Source: Phyto melanocephala
Taxonomy: Eukaryota; Arthropoda; Insecta; Diptera; Rhinophoridae
Length of the DNA stretch: 64,000 bases
Reading direction: 5' to 3'
Assembly: GCA_941918925.1 (NCBI GenBank)
Contig: OW799233.1
Span: 80,479,797 to 80,543,796 of the forward strand
Below, piece by piece: positions 1 to 11,433 of the stretch (the first letter of the stretch is position 1; each line of letters starts with the position of its first letter). The position numbers and the translations under genes were made by a program. Under the pieces are notes generated by a model. It saw only the letters and a program-made list of their open reading frames with translations. It did no database searches and was not told the origin of the DNA.

Positions 1-1328
1 ATTGCGTATACCTCTGGCCATTTGCTAAAATAGTCGATTACAACTAGAACGTAACGGTTTCCAGCCTCACTGACAGGAAAAGGGCCTGCTATATCCATCG
101 CTATTCGCTCAAACGGAGCACCTGAATTGTACTGCTGCAGCGCTCCTCGACTCCGTCTTACTGGGCCCTTGGCTGCGATACATTGTGCGCAATTTGCTAT
201 CCAATCAGCTACAGATTGTTGGCATCCAACCCAATAGAAACGTTGCTTTATATTTTCTATGGTTTTTGTTACACCAAGATGACCACCACTTGAACCATTA
301 TGAAACTCCTTCAATACCTCTTTGACTTTGGAGGATGGCACCACAATCAGATTTGTTGTCGATTTACCATCAGTACTTTCCCATTTGCGATAAAGGCACC
401 CGTTAATAACCTGCAGACTATTCCATAGCGCCCAGTATGATTTCATCAGTGGACTTTCCGCTGATATTTGGTTACGGGTTGGCCTTTTGTCTTGCTCCTT
501 TGCTGACATAATTTTTGCCAGTATGGGATTGTCTCTTTGCGCCGCTGACCAGTCGTTACTTGCCTTTATATGTGTTAGTCGAACGTCAACGATACATTCT
601 TTTCTTTCAGCTTTTGCACAATGCTTGCACTCCAATCTGCACGGTCTTCGGGAGAGTGCATCTGCATTTCCATGTTTAGTGCCCTTTCTGTGCTCAATAC
701 TGAAATCGTAGCTCTGGAGACGTTCAATCCAACGGGTTAGCTGACCTTCCGGTTGTTTAAATTGTAGCAACCATCTGAGCGCAGATTGATCGGTTCTTAG
801 TTCAAAGTGTTGTCCATACAGATATTTGTGGTAATGCTCTACAACTGCTAGAAGCTCTCGACGTGTTACACAATAATTTCTTTCAGGCTTCGAGAGTGTC
901 CGACTGTAGTAGCCTATGACTCTTTCTGTTCCATTGACAACCTGCGAAAGAACACCACCTATCCCGTATCCACTCGCATCGCTATCCAATACAAATTTCT
1001 CCCCAGCGATAGGATATGCCAAAACTTGTGCTACGCATAACAACTCCTTGAGCTTCTTAAATGCTTGTTCTTGTGCTTCAGCCCACAAGAATGGTCGTGA
1101 CTTCTTGGTGAGCTCATGTAGACTGGCAGCGACACTGGCAAAATTCGCCACAAATCGCCTGTAGTAGGTACAGAGGCCTAGAAAACTACGTAACTCATAA
1201 AGATTTTTCGGGCGAAGCCAGTCCTTCACAGCTTGAATTTTATCTTCGTCGGTTGATATACCATCCTCTGCGACTCGATGCCCCAAGTATTTAACCTCTT
1301 TTTGGAACAATGCACATTTCTTTGCGCT
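1..1328 (-). pseudogene. pol: gypsy pol: RNase H and integrase part
   Basis: Reading the minus strand after the stop at about 1329 gives the RT connection (KYLGHRVAEDGIS, YYRRFVANF), then a Ty3-type RNase H with LDSDASGYGIGGVLSQ and the downstream DALSRRP box. The integrase zinc-binding HHCC region follows (EFHNGSSGGHLG, then CAQC near 180-200), and then the catalytic-core start with MDIAGPF near base 90. The first catalytic aspartate is visible; the other two lie beyond the window. The frame continues that of the upstream RT, separated by one TAA. This part of pol would copy and insert the element's DNA in the nucleus. Confidence 0.88.
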
Positions 1329-2693
1329 TTATTTAAGTCCAGCCACTGATATTCGTTTAAGAACTTCTTCTAGATTTTTCAGGTGATCGTCAAAACTTTT
1401 ACCCATGACAATTATGTCATCAAGATACACCAGACATGTCTTCCAATGAAGTCCCCTCAATACGCGTTCAATTAATCGCTCGAATGTGGCTGGAGCGTTG
1501 CATAGTCCAAATGGCATCACGTTAAATTGCCACAGCCCGTCACTTGCACTAAAAGCTGTTTTCTCCTTATCTTTATCAGATATTCCTACTTGCCAATAAC
1601 CACTTTGCAGGTCTAAAGTAAAGAACCATTTTGTTCCAGCTAGCGTGTCCAGAGTGTCATCTATCCTTGGTAGTGGATAACTGTCCTTCTTAGTGACGTC
1701 ATTCAGTTTTCTATAATCGACGCAAAATCTTGTGCAAAATCTTCTAGGAGGTTGTTTTATAGGCCTTGCATCGCCGGTATTTATCTGATGTTTCACAAGT
1801 GATGTTCTACCTTGATGTTGACCTTTCAGAGCGAAGATGGATGCATGTTTTCTGAGTAGCTGTTTTGCTTTATTCATATCGGACGGCGATAATCCTTTAA
1901 CCCACTTCTCTACGTATTCTGCTAGCATCTCCTGCTCTTTGTTGGACATACTGACAGGACCCGATTTCATTTCGCAATTAATTATTGCCTCAGCTTTAGC
2001 ACATTGACCTAATTCGGATTTTGGCTTGACGACTTTTTCACAGGCGGAAAGGTTAAGCACTCTTACAGGGACTCTTCCGTCATTGCTGGTTTTGACAAGG
2101 GCTTTTGCTGTTATTAAGTCACTTTTTATATCTGTTTGTTCTACCACCCACAACCGGTTGTCCACACAATCTCCCTCTATACGCGCCCATACTACACTTT
2201 CTGACTGTGGTGGTATTTTCTCATATTCTGTAGCAACTAGTTTCCTTACATGCACCTTATTTTCATAACCAACATCAAGGGGTATTTCAACATTTCTCCA
2301 AATCATTATCTTCTGCCCCATGTGCAGATTAATGCCATGAGTAATCATAAAATCTGCACCGATGATTACTTCGTCCACAATGTCGGCAACGATGAATACA
2401 TGATTGACAGTTATGTTGGCAATAGTTACTTTTACGATTATTTTACCATAGACAGTAGCAGGCTCTCCAGTAGCTGTTCGCAGACTTACGCCACATAACG
2501 GTTCGATTGTTTTCTTTACTAAATCGGGCCTGATAATAGACTACGATGCTCCTGTGTCTATGGTAAAAATATGCCTTCGACCATTGATATACCCACAAGC
2601 AGTAAGGTTGCTATTTTTCTGCTGCATAACTGATATGGAGATTGTGGGGCCCTCGGTTATGGGAGCTAGCTCTTGCCCCATAGTGCTAGCTCG
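1329..2693 (-). pseudogene. pol: gypsy pol: protease and reverse transcriptase
   Basis: The protease active-site motif IDTGAS is readable at about 2544-2561 and is followed at once by an in-frame TAG (2541-2543). The flap-side IIGADF motif lies near 2360. RT follows with FCVDYRKLND, LDLQSGYWQV, FGLCNAPATF and the catalytic YLDD at about 1415-1430. Between PPRR and RFCVDYRKL about 35-40 residues normal for the family are missing. The flanks of that gap hold a short direct repeat (gcaaaatctt at about 1727-1747). A TAA at 1329 separates RT from the rest of pol. The copy is not expected to make active enzyme. Confidence 0.9.
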
Positions 2694-2695
2694 TT

Positions 2696-3880
2696 TTAGT
2701 TTAATGGTGACTCATTTGATGATTTTATGTTTGCCCGTTTGCTGTTTCCAGGTGGTGAAACAGATCTAGCCCGCTTCCTTGGTGCTCTACAATTTCGTTG
2801 AAAATGTCCACTCTTACCACAATTATAACATTTGGCTCCGGCTTTGCCTTGCTTCTCCTCTAACGCCTGTATACGAGCCTTCAAATCGTTTACTTCATCT
2901 TTTTCCATTTCTGTAGAAATTTCAAGATTTCGCACCTTGTATATCTGCGGCTTAGAAAGCAATTTCGCCGTTTCCTGTGTTAGTGCATATGAAACTGTTT
3001 CTGCAAACGTTGATTTATGCGTGCCAAACACCGCGTGCTCTATTTCTGGATCACGTATTCCATTTACAAACGTTTCAATTTTAAACTGATCTAAAACTGG
3101 ATGATTTTCACCTGGATATGTCAGCTGCACCAAACGCTCGATTTCCGTTGCGAAATCTTGTAATGACTCGTTAGCTTTTTGTATTCTGCCTCGTAATTCC
3201 ATTCGGTATATATCTCGCTTATGCTCACCGCCATACTTGCGTTGTAGCGCCACCATTATGTCATCGTAGTTTTCTCTGCAGCCAATAGGTATACTTTCTA
3301 GAACTTGAGCTGCGTTGCCTTTCAATGCCAAAATCAACTCTATAGCCTTTTCTTCATTGTTCCACATATTTCTATTGGCAACTGTCTCAAATTGAAATTT
3401 AAAAACGTTAAACGGTGCACTACCATCAAAAGTAGGGGCTTTTATTCTACTCGATATTTCTGGAACTATCCGCACTGGTCCCTCGTGACATTGAATTTCA
3501 TTAATTTTTGTTTGTAAATTTTTAAATTTTTCGTCAACACCTCTAACCTGTGCTCCGATATCATTTTCAAGATCAGCCAGTTTTTTATCTATTTTACTGA
3601 CATGGTTTTCAATGCCCTTTACTCTGTTATTTACAGCTTCAGAGATTTCTTCAAGTTTCTCGTTCGTAGCTCTAGCTGTTTCTTGTACTTTTTCTTTAAC
3701 TTCAGCTAATAATTTTTCATTATTAGCTCTAGAAGATTCTTGAACTTCAACTTTAACTTCAGCTAATAATTTTTCATTATTAGCTCTAAAATTTTCTTGA
3801 ACTTCGGCTAATAATTTTTCATTATTAGCTTTAGAAGTTTCTTGAACTTCTAGTTTAACTTCTTGAACTTCAGCTAATAA
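2696..3880 (-). pseudogene. gag: gypsy Gag with coiled coil and CCHC zinc knuckle
   Basis: The capsid-like region starts with RIVPEISSRIKAPTFDGSAP and continues through LVQLTYPGENHPVLDQFK, a pattern common in insect gypsy Gag proteins. A single retroviral zinc knuckle CYNCGKSGHFQRNC lies near the C-terminus (about 2790-2830), followed by a basic RKRARS stretch. Upstream in the same frame is a long coiled coil (about 3490-3870) rich in NEKLLAEVQE repeats. The protein would package the RNA genome. The frame breaks near 3885 relative to the SAP-like N-terminus. Confidence 0.88.
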
Positions 3881-3895
3881 TTTTTACTGTTAAGT
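3640..3895 (-). repeat. short tandem repeats coding Gag coiled coil
   Basis: Four imperfect units of about 45-57 bp share the core cagctaataatttttcatt. On the minus strand they code for repeated NEKLLAEV / VQES-like heptads. Expansion and contraction of these units probably changes coiled-coil length. The frame break at about 3885 lies in the first unit. Confidence 0.8.
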
Positions 3896-4136
3896 TCCAT
3901 CTTTTCCATCATAGCAGCAAGCATTGTAATCAAATCCATGTTGTTTGTGGTTGCTCGAGTGGAAACTTCCATTTCTTCTTTTTCTTCAAACTCGTAACCA
4001 TCAATGTCAATATTACGCCGCTTAAATTCATCTAGAAGCCTCTTCTGCAATTCTACTTTATTACCTATTGTCGGCAATGCCAGCTTACTCAGTTCTTTCT
4101 TGAGTTGTTCAACTTTAAGCCCCTCAAATAAAATGT
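3874..4136 (-). pseudogene. gag: gypsy Gag N-terminus with SAP-like domain
   Basis: The minus strand reads LKVEQLKKELSKLALPT, then GNKVELQKRLLDEF. This matches the two-helix SAP pattern (LKxxLxxxGLPTxGxKxxLxxRL), a DNA/RNA-binding fold. An acidic EFEEKEEME stretch and a Met-rich segment follow, then a stop (NSKNY*) caused by a frame break just before the coiled-coil repeats. SAP domains are reported in some plant and animal retroelement proteins; here it may help chromatin targeting (inference). The true start codon is unclear because the frame is open upstream to near the primer-binding site. Confidence 0.75.
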
Positions 4137-4153
4137 CTTTTATTATAATGCAA

Positions 4154-4170
4154 TCCCACTTCTGACACCA
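4154..4170 (-). other. primer-binding site candidate
   Basis: On the minus strand TGGTGTCAGAAGTGGGA begins two bases after the LTR end. It starts with TGG, the complement of a tRNA CCA end, as in Ty3/gypsy elements. The priming tRNA was not identified. Confidence 0.7.
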
Positions 4171-4172
4171 GT

Positions 4173-4509
4173 TGTTACGTTTATGCCTTTTATAAACGTT
4201 GGATTATTTCCTTTAAATATACTTTGAATTATTTTATTTCAATCAAAAACAGTTGAAATTCGTTATAAAATTAAGAGCACTTTATTTACTTAAACACACT
4301 CAAAGATTGCTTTAATATCACTTTACTTATTTCAATTATTGTTATACACTTTTATTATCAAACACACTTTGATACGCACCTTACAAGCTCTACTGTAATA
4401 CTGATCATGTTAGCTGTGTTGTTCGGCTATTTATAGTAACATAGTGGTGTTCGGTAATATTCGACAAAGTTCTCGTATGTACATTCTAGTACATTCGAAA
4501 ACCGTTACA
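4173..4509 (-). repeat. 5' LTR of the gypsy element
   Basis: The segment has TG...CA ends (plus strand tgttacg...ccgttaca), is 337 bp long and sits directly next to the primer-binding site. The near-inverted ends TGTAACG / CGTAACA support the boundary. The partner LTR is outside the window, so identity and age cannot be judged. Confidence 0.72.
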
Positions 4510-4689
4510 TTTCAATTAAGACGTTAAGTAATATGCAGGAATAATAAAAGTGCCTAAAAGTATGCTACACATAATAACAAACATCATGTTCGAACAATCA
4601 GCGAAATAAACTAATATAAATAAAACTACAGTAACTTAAACTACTACAACTAATATAAATTAAGCTATTTAAAAAATAAATCTGTAACA
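4510..4689. other. noncoding, AT-rich flank
   Basis: No gene, repeat family or RNA is recognised between the LTR and the start of the large inverted-repeat structure. Confidence 0.5.
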
Positions 4690-5214
4690 ATATATTCTGA
4701 ATCACGGTTTGATTTGATGACGATCTAGCTATGTCCGTCAGTCTGTCCGTCTGTTGAAAGCACGATAGAGGCCGCACCGAAAAAGCTAGGGAACTCAAAT
4801 TTTGCCAGAATCTTTCTTATAGACAAGGTTTGTTTGGTATTGAAAATGGGCTAAATCGGAATATTAGGAAGTGAGTTATAGCTCGTAATGCAATAGTAGG
4901 TCGAAAAAACCGTATCCTTCGAACATCGAATAAAATAGAATTGTGTCCAAACGCATTAACGTAGAGTCATGAAACTTCGAATATATATTTCTCGAGTCAA
5001 AAACAAATCTCTCATCTAGGCATTAGGAAAGGAGTTATAGCTAAAAATGTACGAAAATTTATACCGCGCAGTGTATTTTTCAGTATATTTTAAATTGAAA
5101 ACCTAATAAAACGGACAAAATTAGATGTACGATTCTAAAATTTTGCACACTTTGCTTTTTGGTGAGAGGCTTTGCTGTAACGGAAAATCGGAAAAAATTT
5201 CGAATAATAAAAGA

Positions 5215-6110
5215 CTATATAGAAACATCTAAGTTGTACATATTAGCAAACACAACTTTGACACGCCTACTATAACGCCCACTTTTCACGTTATCTACCG
5301 TTAATGAAATTTGAAAGCTCATAAAACCGACAAAATTGGAAGTATGATGATGAAATTTGCAACAGATATCCTTCTATTCAATGTCATTACTGTGCCAGTA
5401 AATTAAGGTGCCACGCCCACCTCCCATATAACGTTTTAACTAAAATTCATATAATTTCTCTATTAATAAAGATATTGAAATAATAAAGGGCTATATTGAA
5501 ATATCTAAGTTGTACTCATTAGCAAAAACAACTTTAACACACCTACTATTACGCCCACTTTTCACTTTATCTACCGTTAAGGAAATTTAAAAGCTCATAA
5601 AACCGACAAAATTGGAGGTATGATGATGAAATTTCCAACAGATATCCTCCTAGTCAATGTCATTATTGTGCCAGTAAATTAAGGTGCCACGCCCACTTTT
5701 ACGCCCACCTCCCATATAACGTTTTACCTAAAATTCATAAAATTTCTCTATTAATAAAGATTTTGGAATAACAAAGGGCTATATTGAAACACCTAAGTTG
5801 TGCTCATTCGCAAAAATAACTTTGACACGCCTACTATAACGCTCACTTTTCAAGTTATCTACCGTTAATAAAATTTAAAAGCTCATAAAACCGACAAAAT
5901 TAGAGGTATGATGATGACATTTGCTACATATATCCTTCTAAACAATGTAATTGTTGTGCCAAAAAGTTTAGGAGACACGCCCACTTTAACGCCTACCTCC
6001 CATATAACGGTTTATCTTAAATTCATGAAATTTCTCTATTGACAAAGTTTTTGGGAAAATAAAGGACTATGTTAAAATATCTAAGTTGTATTTATTAGCA
6101 GAAACTTTAT
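5215..6110. repeat. ~290 bp tandem satellite in left arm
   Basis: About three units start at successive taagttgtactcattagc-like blocks (about 5231, 5502, 5791, 6077), giving a period of about 286-289 bp. Each contains cacgcccac, catataacgtttta and ttctctattaataaag. Units diverge by point changes and small indels. Confidence 0.85.
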
Positions 6111-6174
6111 TGACGCCCAATTTCACTAAAAGACTAAATTTACGAAAACATTTTACTATCATATCGAAGTTATT

Positions 6175-6780
6175 AAGGGTGTTTAAATTTTAAGGGCCGA
6201 TATTGATTTTAAATAAAGCACAAATTATGTAAGAAATTGTTATCATTTATTTTTATAATGATAATATTTGTATGGTTTAATTATGTATTTAACAAAATAT
6301 CAGCCAAATGGCCCCCCGCCCCATCCTTGGCGCTACTCCTCTTTCTGATGGTCCAAATTTTCAATGACAATATTGATGCTCAATTGTTGGGCATCATGAT
6401 AAGTCGAGGTTGACTGCTCTTTTGCCACACTGTCGCAAAAAACAGCAATGGTTCCCAATCAAAGAACTAAGAAGGCATTCACAGATTTTCCAACATTTTA
6501 TACAGACCCGTTTTGCAGACATTTAAATATTTTTTACAATTCTACCGATTGTGGCAGAATTTGAACGATTATGTTGATCAAAATAATTACAAAGTGCACA
6601 AAATGCATTCTGATTTGACCGCCCATTTTTATAAAGAACCTGAATAACTTTAAAGCGTTGTTTATTTGCATAAATTGAGTAAGTTTGAGATTGAGAAATG
6701 TCAAACGAAATGCAGAAAACAAATTTAAAGACTAGGTGTAGTTCACCTTCAACATGGGCCCTTAAAACTTAACCACCCTC
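6175..6780 (-). mobile_element. internally deleted mariner-like element
   Basis: Terminal inverted repeats aagggtggttaaattttaa-like flank a 606 bp element with TA next to the ends. Inside, the minus strand keeps the transposase N-terminal helix-turn-helix region and a distal 3' part; the middle with the catalytic residues is gone. It sits inside the larger repeat, so it moved with, or was copied into, both arms. Confidence 0.75.
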
Positions 6781-6930
6781 TACAAAGAAAGTGATGCATA
6801 TTTTATTATAAAGAGATTATTCCATAGCGATTAACAAAATAATAAATATTGTGCTTTAAATGTACACAAAATTGGTGGTGGGTATAAAAGATTCGGCACA
6901 GCCGAATATAGTGCTCTTACTTGTTATTGG

Positions 6931-7390
6931 TTACAATAATAAAACATTTGCTTCATTTCCACTCTTGTACATACCTCTATTGCTGGTTATAATATGAGTC
7001 ACAGAGTCTATGTTGGAGCGGTTAACCGCACTTTAAAAGACTTTAGAAATTTTAACTTATCCGTCTGTCCGTGTGTATGTTGAAATCACCAAGACCAAGA
7101 CCCGTGTAAGCTATCAAAATATCAGAATTATTCGGAAGCAGATCGGTATTGAAGATCAGAAAAATCGGTTTATAAGCAACTCAGATATGGTGAAAAAAAT
7201 CTAGACTACATCGTCTTTTCACAACACAATACAAATTGGATGAAAGTAGGTTCGAATCCCAATTGAAACAAACACTTTTTATTTTTTTTAAAACAAACAT
7301 ACATACTTACATAAACTTAACTTATAATTTTACAATGGGATGTTTTTAAGCGGATAAAATCAGTATAAAGATCATGAAACATGTATGTAT
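6931..7390. other. noncoding spacer
   Basis: This is AT-rich DNA between the two arms. A diverged tccgtctgtccgtgtgtatg block near 7060 resembles the interspersed repeat family. No gene was seen. Confidence 0.5.
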
Positions 7391-7520
7391 GTACTAGGGT
7401 GATCGATTATTCGACTTTTTTAAGAAACCGGTTTTAAAATAGTTTAATATTTAGAATTTAAAAAAAACCGGTTGTTTTTTTGAAAATTGCGAAAAAAAAA
7501 CCGGTTAACCGGTTCGAATA
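7391..7520 (+). repeat. short CCGGTT-rich repeat
   Basis: It begins gtactagggtgatcgattat and ends aaccggttaaccggttcgaa. Copies occur at about 59718-59845 and 63849-63976. All carry several ccggtt blocks in both orientations, so the unit can fold on itself. It is probably a small MITE. Confidence 0.7.
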
Positions 7521-8343
7521 TCTATTTATATAAAAGTGAACCTCTGTGTGTGTGTGTGTTAGCTATAGACTCCAAACTGTAAAAGCGATCGAACTCAAAT
7601 TTTGGCACATTCCAGGGAGTGTTTATGGGTGGTAAAAAGTGGGCGGGGCCACGCCCATAAAAAATTAGTTATCCTTTTTAGCTACTTGCACTTGACTGAT
7701 TTTTCTAAAAACTTTGCACACATATTGAGCTGTCATGACTATATAATTTCGTGATTAGGAAAGTGGTCGGGGCCACGCCCATAAAAAAGTTTTAATTTTG
7801 AGGTACTTGTACTGCACCGTTTTTCCTGAAACTTTGCAGATATATTGAGCTGTCATGACTATATAATTTCGTGATTATAAAAGTGGGCAGGGCCACGCCC
7901 ATAAAAAAAGTTATAATTTTGAGGTACTTGCTCTGGACCGATTTTTGTAAAACTCTGCACACATATTGAGTTATCATGACTATACAATTTCTTGATAAGA
8001 AAAGTGGGCATTTTCAGCTACTTGAACTTCACTGATTTTTCTGAAACTTTGCACACATATTGAGCTGTCATGGCTTTATAATTTCGTGATTAGAAAAGTG
8101 GGCGGTGCCACGCCCATAAAAAAGTTATAATTTTGAGGTACTTGCTCTGGACCGATTTTTGTGAAACTTTGCACACATATTGAGTTGTCATGACTATACA
8201 ATTTCGTGATTAGAAAAGTGGGCAGTGTCACGCCCATTAAAAAAATTTCAAATTTTTATCTTTTTGCACTTGGTATTCAATTTAAATTCTGAATGCATTT
8301 TTATTCATTAAGGGGCGTAGCAACGCGCGCCGGGCTTTTCTAG
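7521..8343 (+). mobile_element. non-autonomous Helitron (DINE-1-like)
   Basis: The 5' end is TC (tctatttatataaaagtgaa) after an A. The 3' end is a GC-rich hairpin cgcgcgccgggc followed by CTAG and then T. There are no TIRs or TSD. The interior has ~120-140 bp repeats with gggcggggccacgcccat. These are Helitron hallmarks (5' TC, 3' hairpin, CTRR, A/T insertion). Sister copies lie at 31496, 57778 and 61900. Confidence 0.85.
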
Positions 8344-8544
8344 TAAAATATAATATTTAAAGAAAAAATTAAAAAATATTGTAAACAAAAGATTATAATA
8401 ACAAGTAAGAGCACTATATTCGGCTGTGCCGAATCTTCTATACCCACCACCAATTTTGTGTACATTTAAAGCACAATATTTATTATTTTGTTAATCGCTA
8501 TGGAATAATCTCTTTATAATAAGATATGTATCACTTTTTTTGTA

Positions 8545-9152
8545 GAGGGTGGTTAAATTTTAAGGGCCCATGTTGAAGGTGAACTACACCTAGTCTTTAA
8601 ATTTGTTTTCTGCATTTCACTTGACATTTCTCAATCTCAAACTTACTCAATTTGATCCGTGGAAAAATACGCAAATGAGCAACGCTTTAAAGTTATTCAG
8701 GTTTTTTATGAAAATGGGCGTTCAAATCAAAATGCATTTTGTGCACTTCGCAATTCTTTTTGTCAACATAATCGTTCAAATTCATCTACAATCGGAAGAA
8801 TTGTAAAAAATATTCAAATTTCTGCAAAACAGGTCTGTATAAAATGTTAGAAAATCTGTGAATGCCTTATTAGTTCGTTGAATGGGAACCACTGCTGGTT
8901 TTTGCGATAGTGTGGCAAAAGAGCAGTCAACCTCGCCTCATCATCATGCCCAACAATTGAGCATCAACATTGTCATTGAAAATTTGGACCATCAGATAGA
9001 GGAGAGGATGGGGGGCCATATGGCCGATATTTTGTTAAATAATAATTGAACCATACAAATATTATAATTGCAAAAAGAAATAATAATAATATCCTAAATA
9101 ATTTGTGTTTTATTTAAATTCAACATCGCTCCTTAAAAATTAAACCACCCTT
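8545..9152 (+). mobile_element. internally deleted mariner-like element
   Basis: This is the same element as at 6175-6780, with TIRs gagggtggttaaattttaag and taaaccaccctt and a flanking TA at each side. From 8659 a 63-residue reading frame keeps the helix-turn-helix region (ANEQRFKVIQVFYENGRSNQ) and STIGRIVKN, typical of mariner transposase N-termini. It then runs directly into 3' noncoding sequence, so no catalytic domain remains. Confidence 0.78.
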
Positions 9153-9234
9153 TATAACTTCGATATGCTCTAAAATGCTTTTGTGAATGTAGTCTTTCAA
9201 TGAAAGTGGGCGTTAAAGTAGGCGGGTCAATAAA

Positions 9235-9955
9235 GTTTCTGGTAATAAATACAACTTAGATATTTCAATATAGTCCTTTATTATTCAAAATCTTTATTAA
9301 TAGAGAAATTATATGAATTGTAGGTAAAACGTTATATGGGAGGTGGGCGTAAAAGTAGGCGTGGTACCTTAATTTTCTGGCACAGTAATGACACTGCCTA
9401 GACGGATATACGTAGCAAATTTTAACATCATACCTCTAATTTTGTCGGTTTTATGAGCTTTTAAATTTCATTAACGGTAGATAACGAGAAAAGTGGGCGT
9501 TATAGTAGGCGTGTCAAAGTTGTTTTTGCTAATGAGTACCACTAAGGTATTTCAATATAGCCTTTTATTATTTCAAAATCTCTATTAATAGAGAAATTAT
9601 GTGAATTTTAGGTAAAACGTTATATGGGAGGTGGGCGTAAAAGTAGGCGTGGCACCTTAATTTTCTGGCACAGTAATGAGATTGCCTAGGGGGATATACG
9701 TAGCAAATTTTATCATCATATCTCTAATTTTGGCGGTTTTATGAGCTTTTAAATTTCATTAACGGTAGATAACGTAAAAAGTGGGCGTTATAGTAGGCGT
9801 GTCAAAGTTATTTTTGCGAATGAGCACAACTTAGGTGTTTCAATATAGTCCTTTATTATTCCAAAATCTTTATTAATAGAGAAATTATATGAACTTTAGG
9901 TAAAACGTTATATGGGAGGTGGGCGTAAAAGTGGGCGTGGCACATTGGTTTTCCG
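9235..9955. repeat. ~290 bp tandem satellite in right arm
   Basis: About 2.5 units repeat aacttagatatttcaatatag, gggaggtgggcgtaaaagta and aacggtagataacg. This is the inverted counterpart of the array at 5215-6110. Confidence 0.83.
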
Positions 9956-10546
9956 TTACAAAAAAGCGCCTCACCAAAAAGCAAAGTGAAAGTGTGCAAA
10001 ATTTCAGAGTCGTACATTCAATTTTGTTGCTTGTATGACGTTTTTGTTTTTAAATATACCGAAAAATACACTGTGCGGTATAAATTTTCGTACATTTTGA
10101 TCGATAACTCCTCTCCTAATGCATAGATTTAGACAATTTTCGGGGAAAAATTTTTTTTAACTCAGGAAATATATATTCGAAGTTTCATGAGTCTACGTTA
10201 ATGCGTTTGGACACAATTCCATTTTATTCGATGTTCGAAGGACACGGTTTTTTCGACCTACTCTTGCTTTTCAAGCTATAACTCTCTTCCTAATATTCCG
10301 ATTTAGCCCATTTTCAATACCAAACAAACCTTGTCTATAAGAAAGATTCTGGCAAAATTTTTCGGTGCGACCTCTATCGTGCTTTCAACAGACGGACAGA
10401 CGGACGGACATAGCTAGATCGTCATCAAATCAAACCCTGATTCAGAATATATATACTTTATGGGGTCTAAAATGGATATTTCGATGTGTTACAAACGGAA
10501 TGACAAAATGAATATACCCCCACCATTCTTTTGGTGGCGGGTATAA

Positions 10547-10971
10547 AAATTATATCTAAATATGAAATTTTTACAGTTTATATACGTTTGGCTGAGAAAT
10601 TACGCAATAACTGACATGAATGCAGTTGAACCATTTGGTTTTAATTAGTTGAATTTAAGGACAAAAGGTACTCTTTACAAGTAAAATACATAAATACATG
10701 TATATAAAAATCAATTTACTAGATTATTCGGGATATGGTCCCATAATTTTTCAATGTTATTTATTTGGTTGTTGGGTTTAAGCTGGTTAAATGCATTTCA
10801 CTGGTGCTTATGCCAGATCATCAGTAAACCTTTTACCCAAATTCTTGAAAAAGTTTAAAATGTTATAAGTTATATTTTCAAATTCTCATTAACAAAATGA
10901 GAATTCAAAAATAAAACAAAAAACTATAAAAAACTTTTTGTTAACCAACGGTTAGCCAAATGTTAAAGGGA
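10547..10971. other. noncoding, nothing recognised
   Basis: AT-rich sequence between the repeat end and the retrotransposon fragment. No gene or clear repeat was seen. Confidence 0.5.
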
Positions 10972-11433
10972 TTAGAAAAATAAATTAAAATTGAAAAATT
11001 GTTGGTTGGGTTTTTGAAATAATATAGCATTATGATGGCTATATGTGTATATTCTGGGCATGCTACATCCTACCCTTCCCATAATACTAGCGCTATCAAA
11101 AGCAACATCAATAATTGTCCCCGATTCGCCTATTGAAAAAGTTTGCTCAGCTCCGTTGTTCAACAGAATCACATTAAGTGCAGAAAATGACTCAACCAGT
11201 ATCTGACCCCTAGAATTTGTGCATGGGCAGCCCCATTCTATCGCCCACGCATTGAAGTCGCCGGCAATAATTACGAGACCTCTTGAGCATGCTTCAGAAG
11301 CGATATTGTGTACAATTCGTTCAAACTCCAATAAGGAATATCTCGGGGGAATGTAGCAGCTATAGAAGCAAATCCCATGCACAATAGCCCGAGTAAAACC
11401 AGTAAACTGTGAGGCAGGATCTCGCAGCCCCAA
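10972..11433 (-). pseudogene. non-LTR AP-like endonuclease fragment
   Basis: The segment holds ICFYSCYIPPRYSL, then IIAGDFNAWAIEWG and YSHHNAILF, the GDFNAH-W-like and (S)DH motifs of exonuclease-endonuclease-phosphatase domains in R1/LOA/jockey-type elements. The usual SDH aspartate reads as H here (YSHHN). The first catalytic motifs lie upstream in broken sequence. The enzyme would nick target DNA for target-primed reverse transcription. The last ~15 residues are AT-rich foreign sequence. Confidence 0.8.

Larger units (their letters stand above)
1..4509 (-). mobile_element. Ty3/gypsy LTR retrotransposon, partial and decayed
   Basis: The element reads right to left: 5' LTR (4173-4509), primer-binding site, gag with SAP-like N-terminus, coiled coil and CCHC knuckle, then protease, RT, RNase H and integrase. 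Integrase runs off base 1, so the 3' LTR lies outside the window. The order PR-RT-RH-IN is that of Ty3/gypsy. Several in-frame stops, a frameshift in gag and an RT deletion show that this copy is dead. No env can be judged because the 3' part is missing. Confidence 0.93.
4690..6930 (-). repeat. interspersed ~2.2 kb repeat, left arm of inverted pair
   Basis: The arm runs in reverse from gtaagagcactatattcggc (complement, about 6890-6925) to the tcagtctgtccgtctgttg block near 4740. It is inverted relative to 8401-10546. It holds ~290 bp tandem units and a deleted mariner at the matching place in each arm. The terminal palindrome ATTCGGCNNNGCCGAAT and GGGTATA-type ends recur at 31.2, 40.3, 55.4 and 56.6 kb. 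No transposase is encoded, so it is a non-autonomous family whose superfamily I cannot name. Confidence 0.85.
8401..10546 (+). repeat. interspersed ~2.1 kb repeat, right arm of inverted pair
   Basis: It starts aacaagtaagagcactatat and ends ttggtggcgggtataaaaat. It is the inverted partner of 4690-6930 over nearly its full length, with mariner and satellite in the same order. The terminal bases are better kept than in the left arm. Confidence 0.85.

Noticed and set aside
8603..8806. 67-codon frame overlapping the mariner N-terminus
   Set aside because: The other frame (8659-8850) carries the helix-turn-helix pattern; this one is its shadow.
5215..9955. CRISPR-like interpretation of regularly spaced repeats
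   Set aside because: Units are ~290 bp head-to-tail without unique spacers, in eukaryotic DNA.
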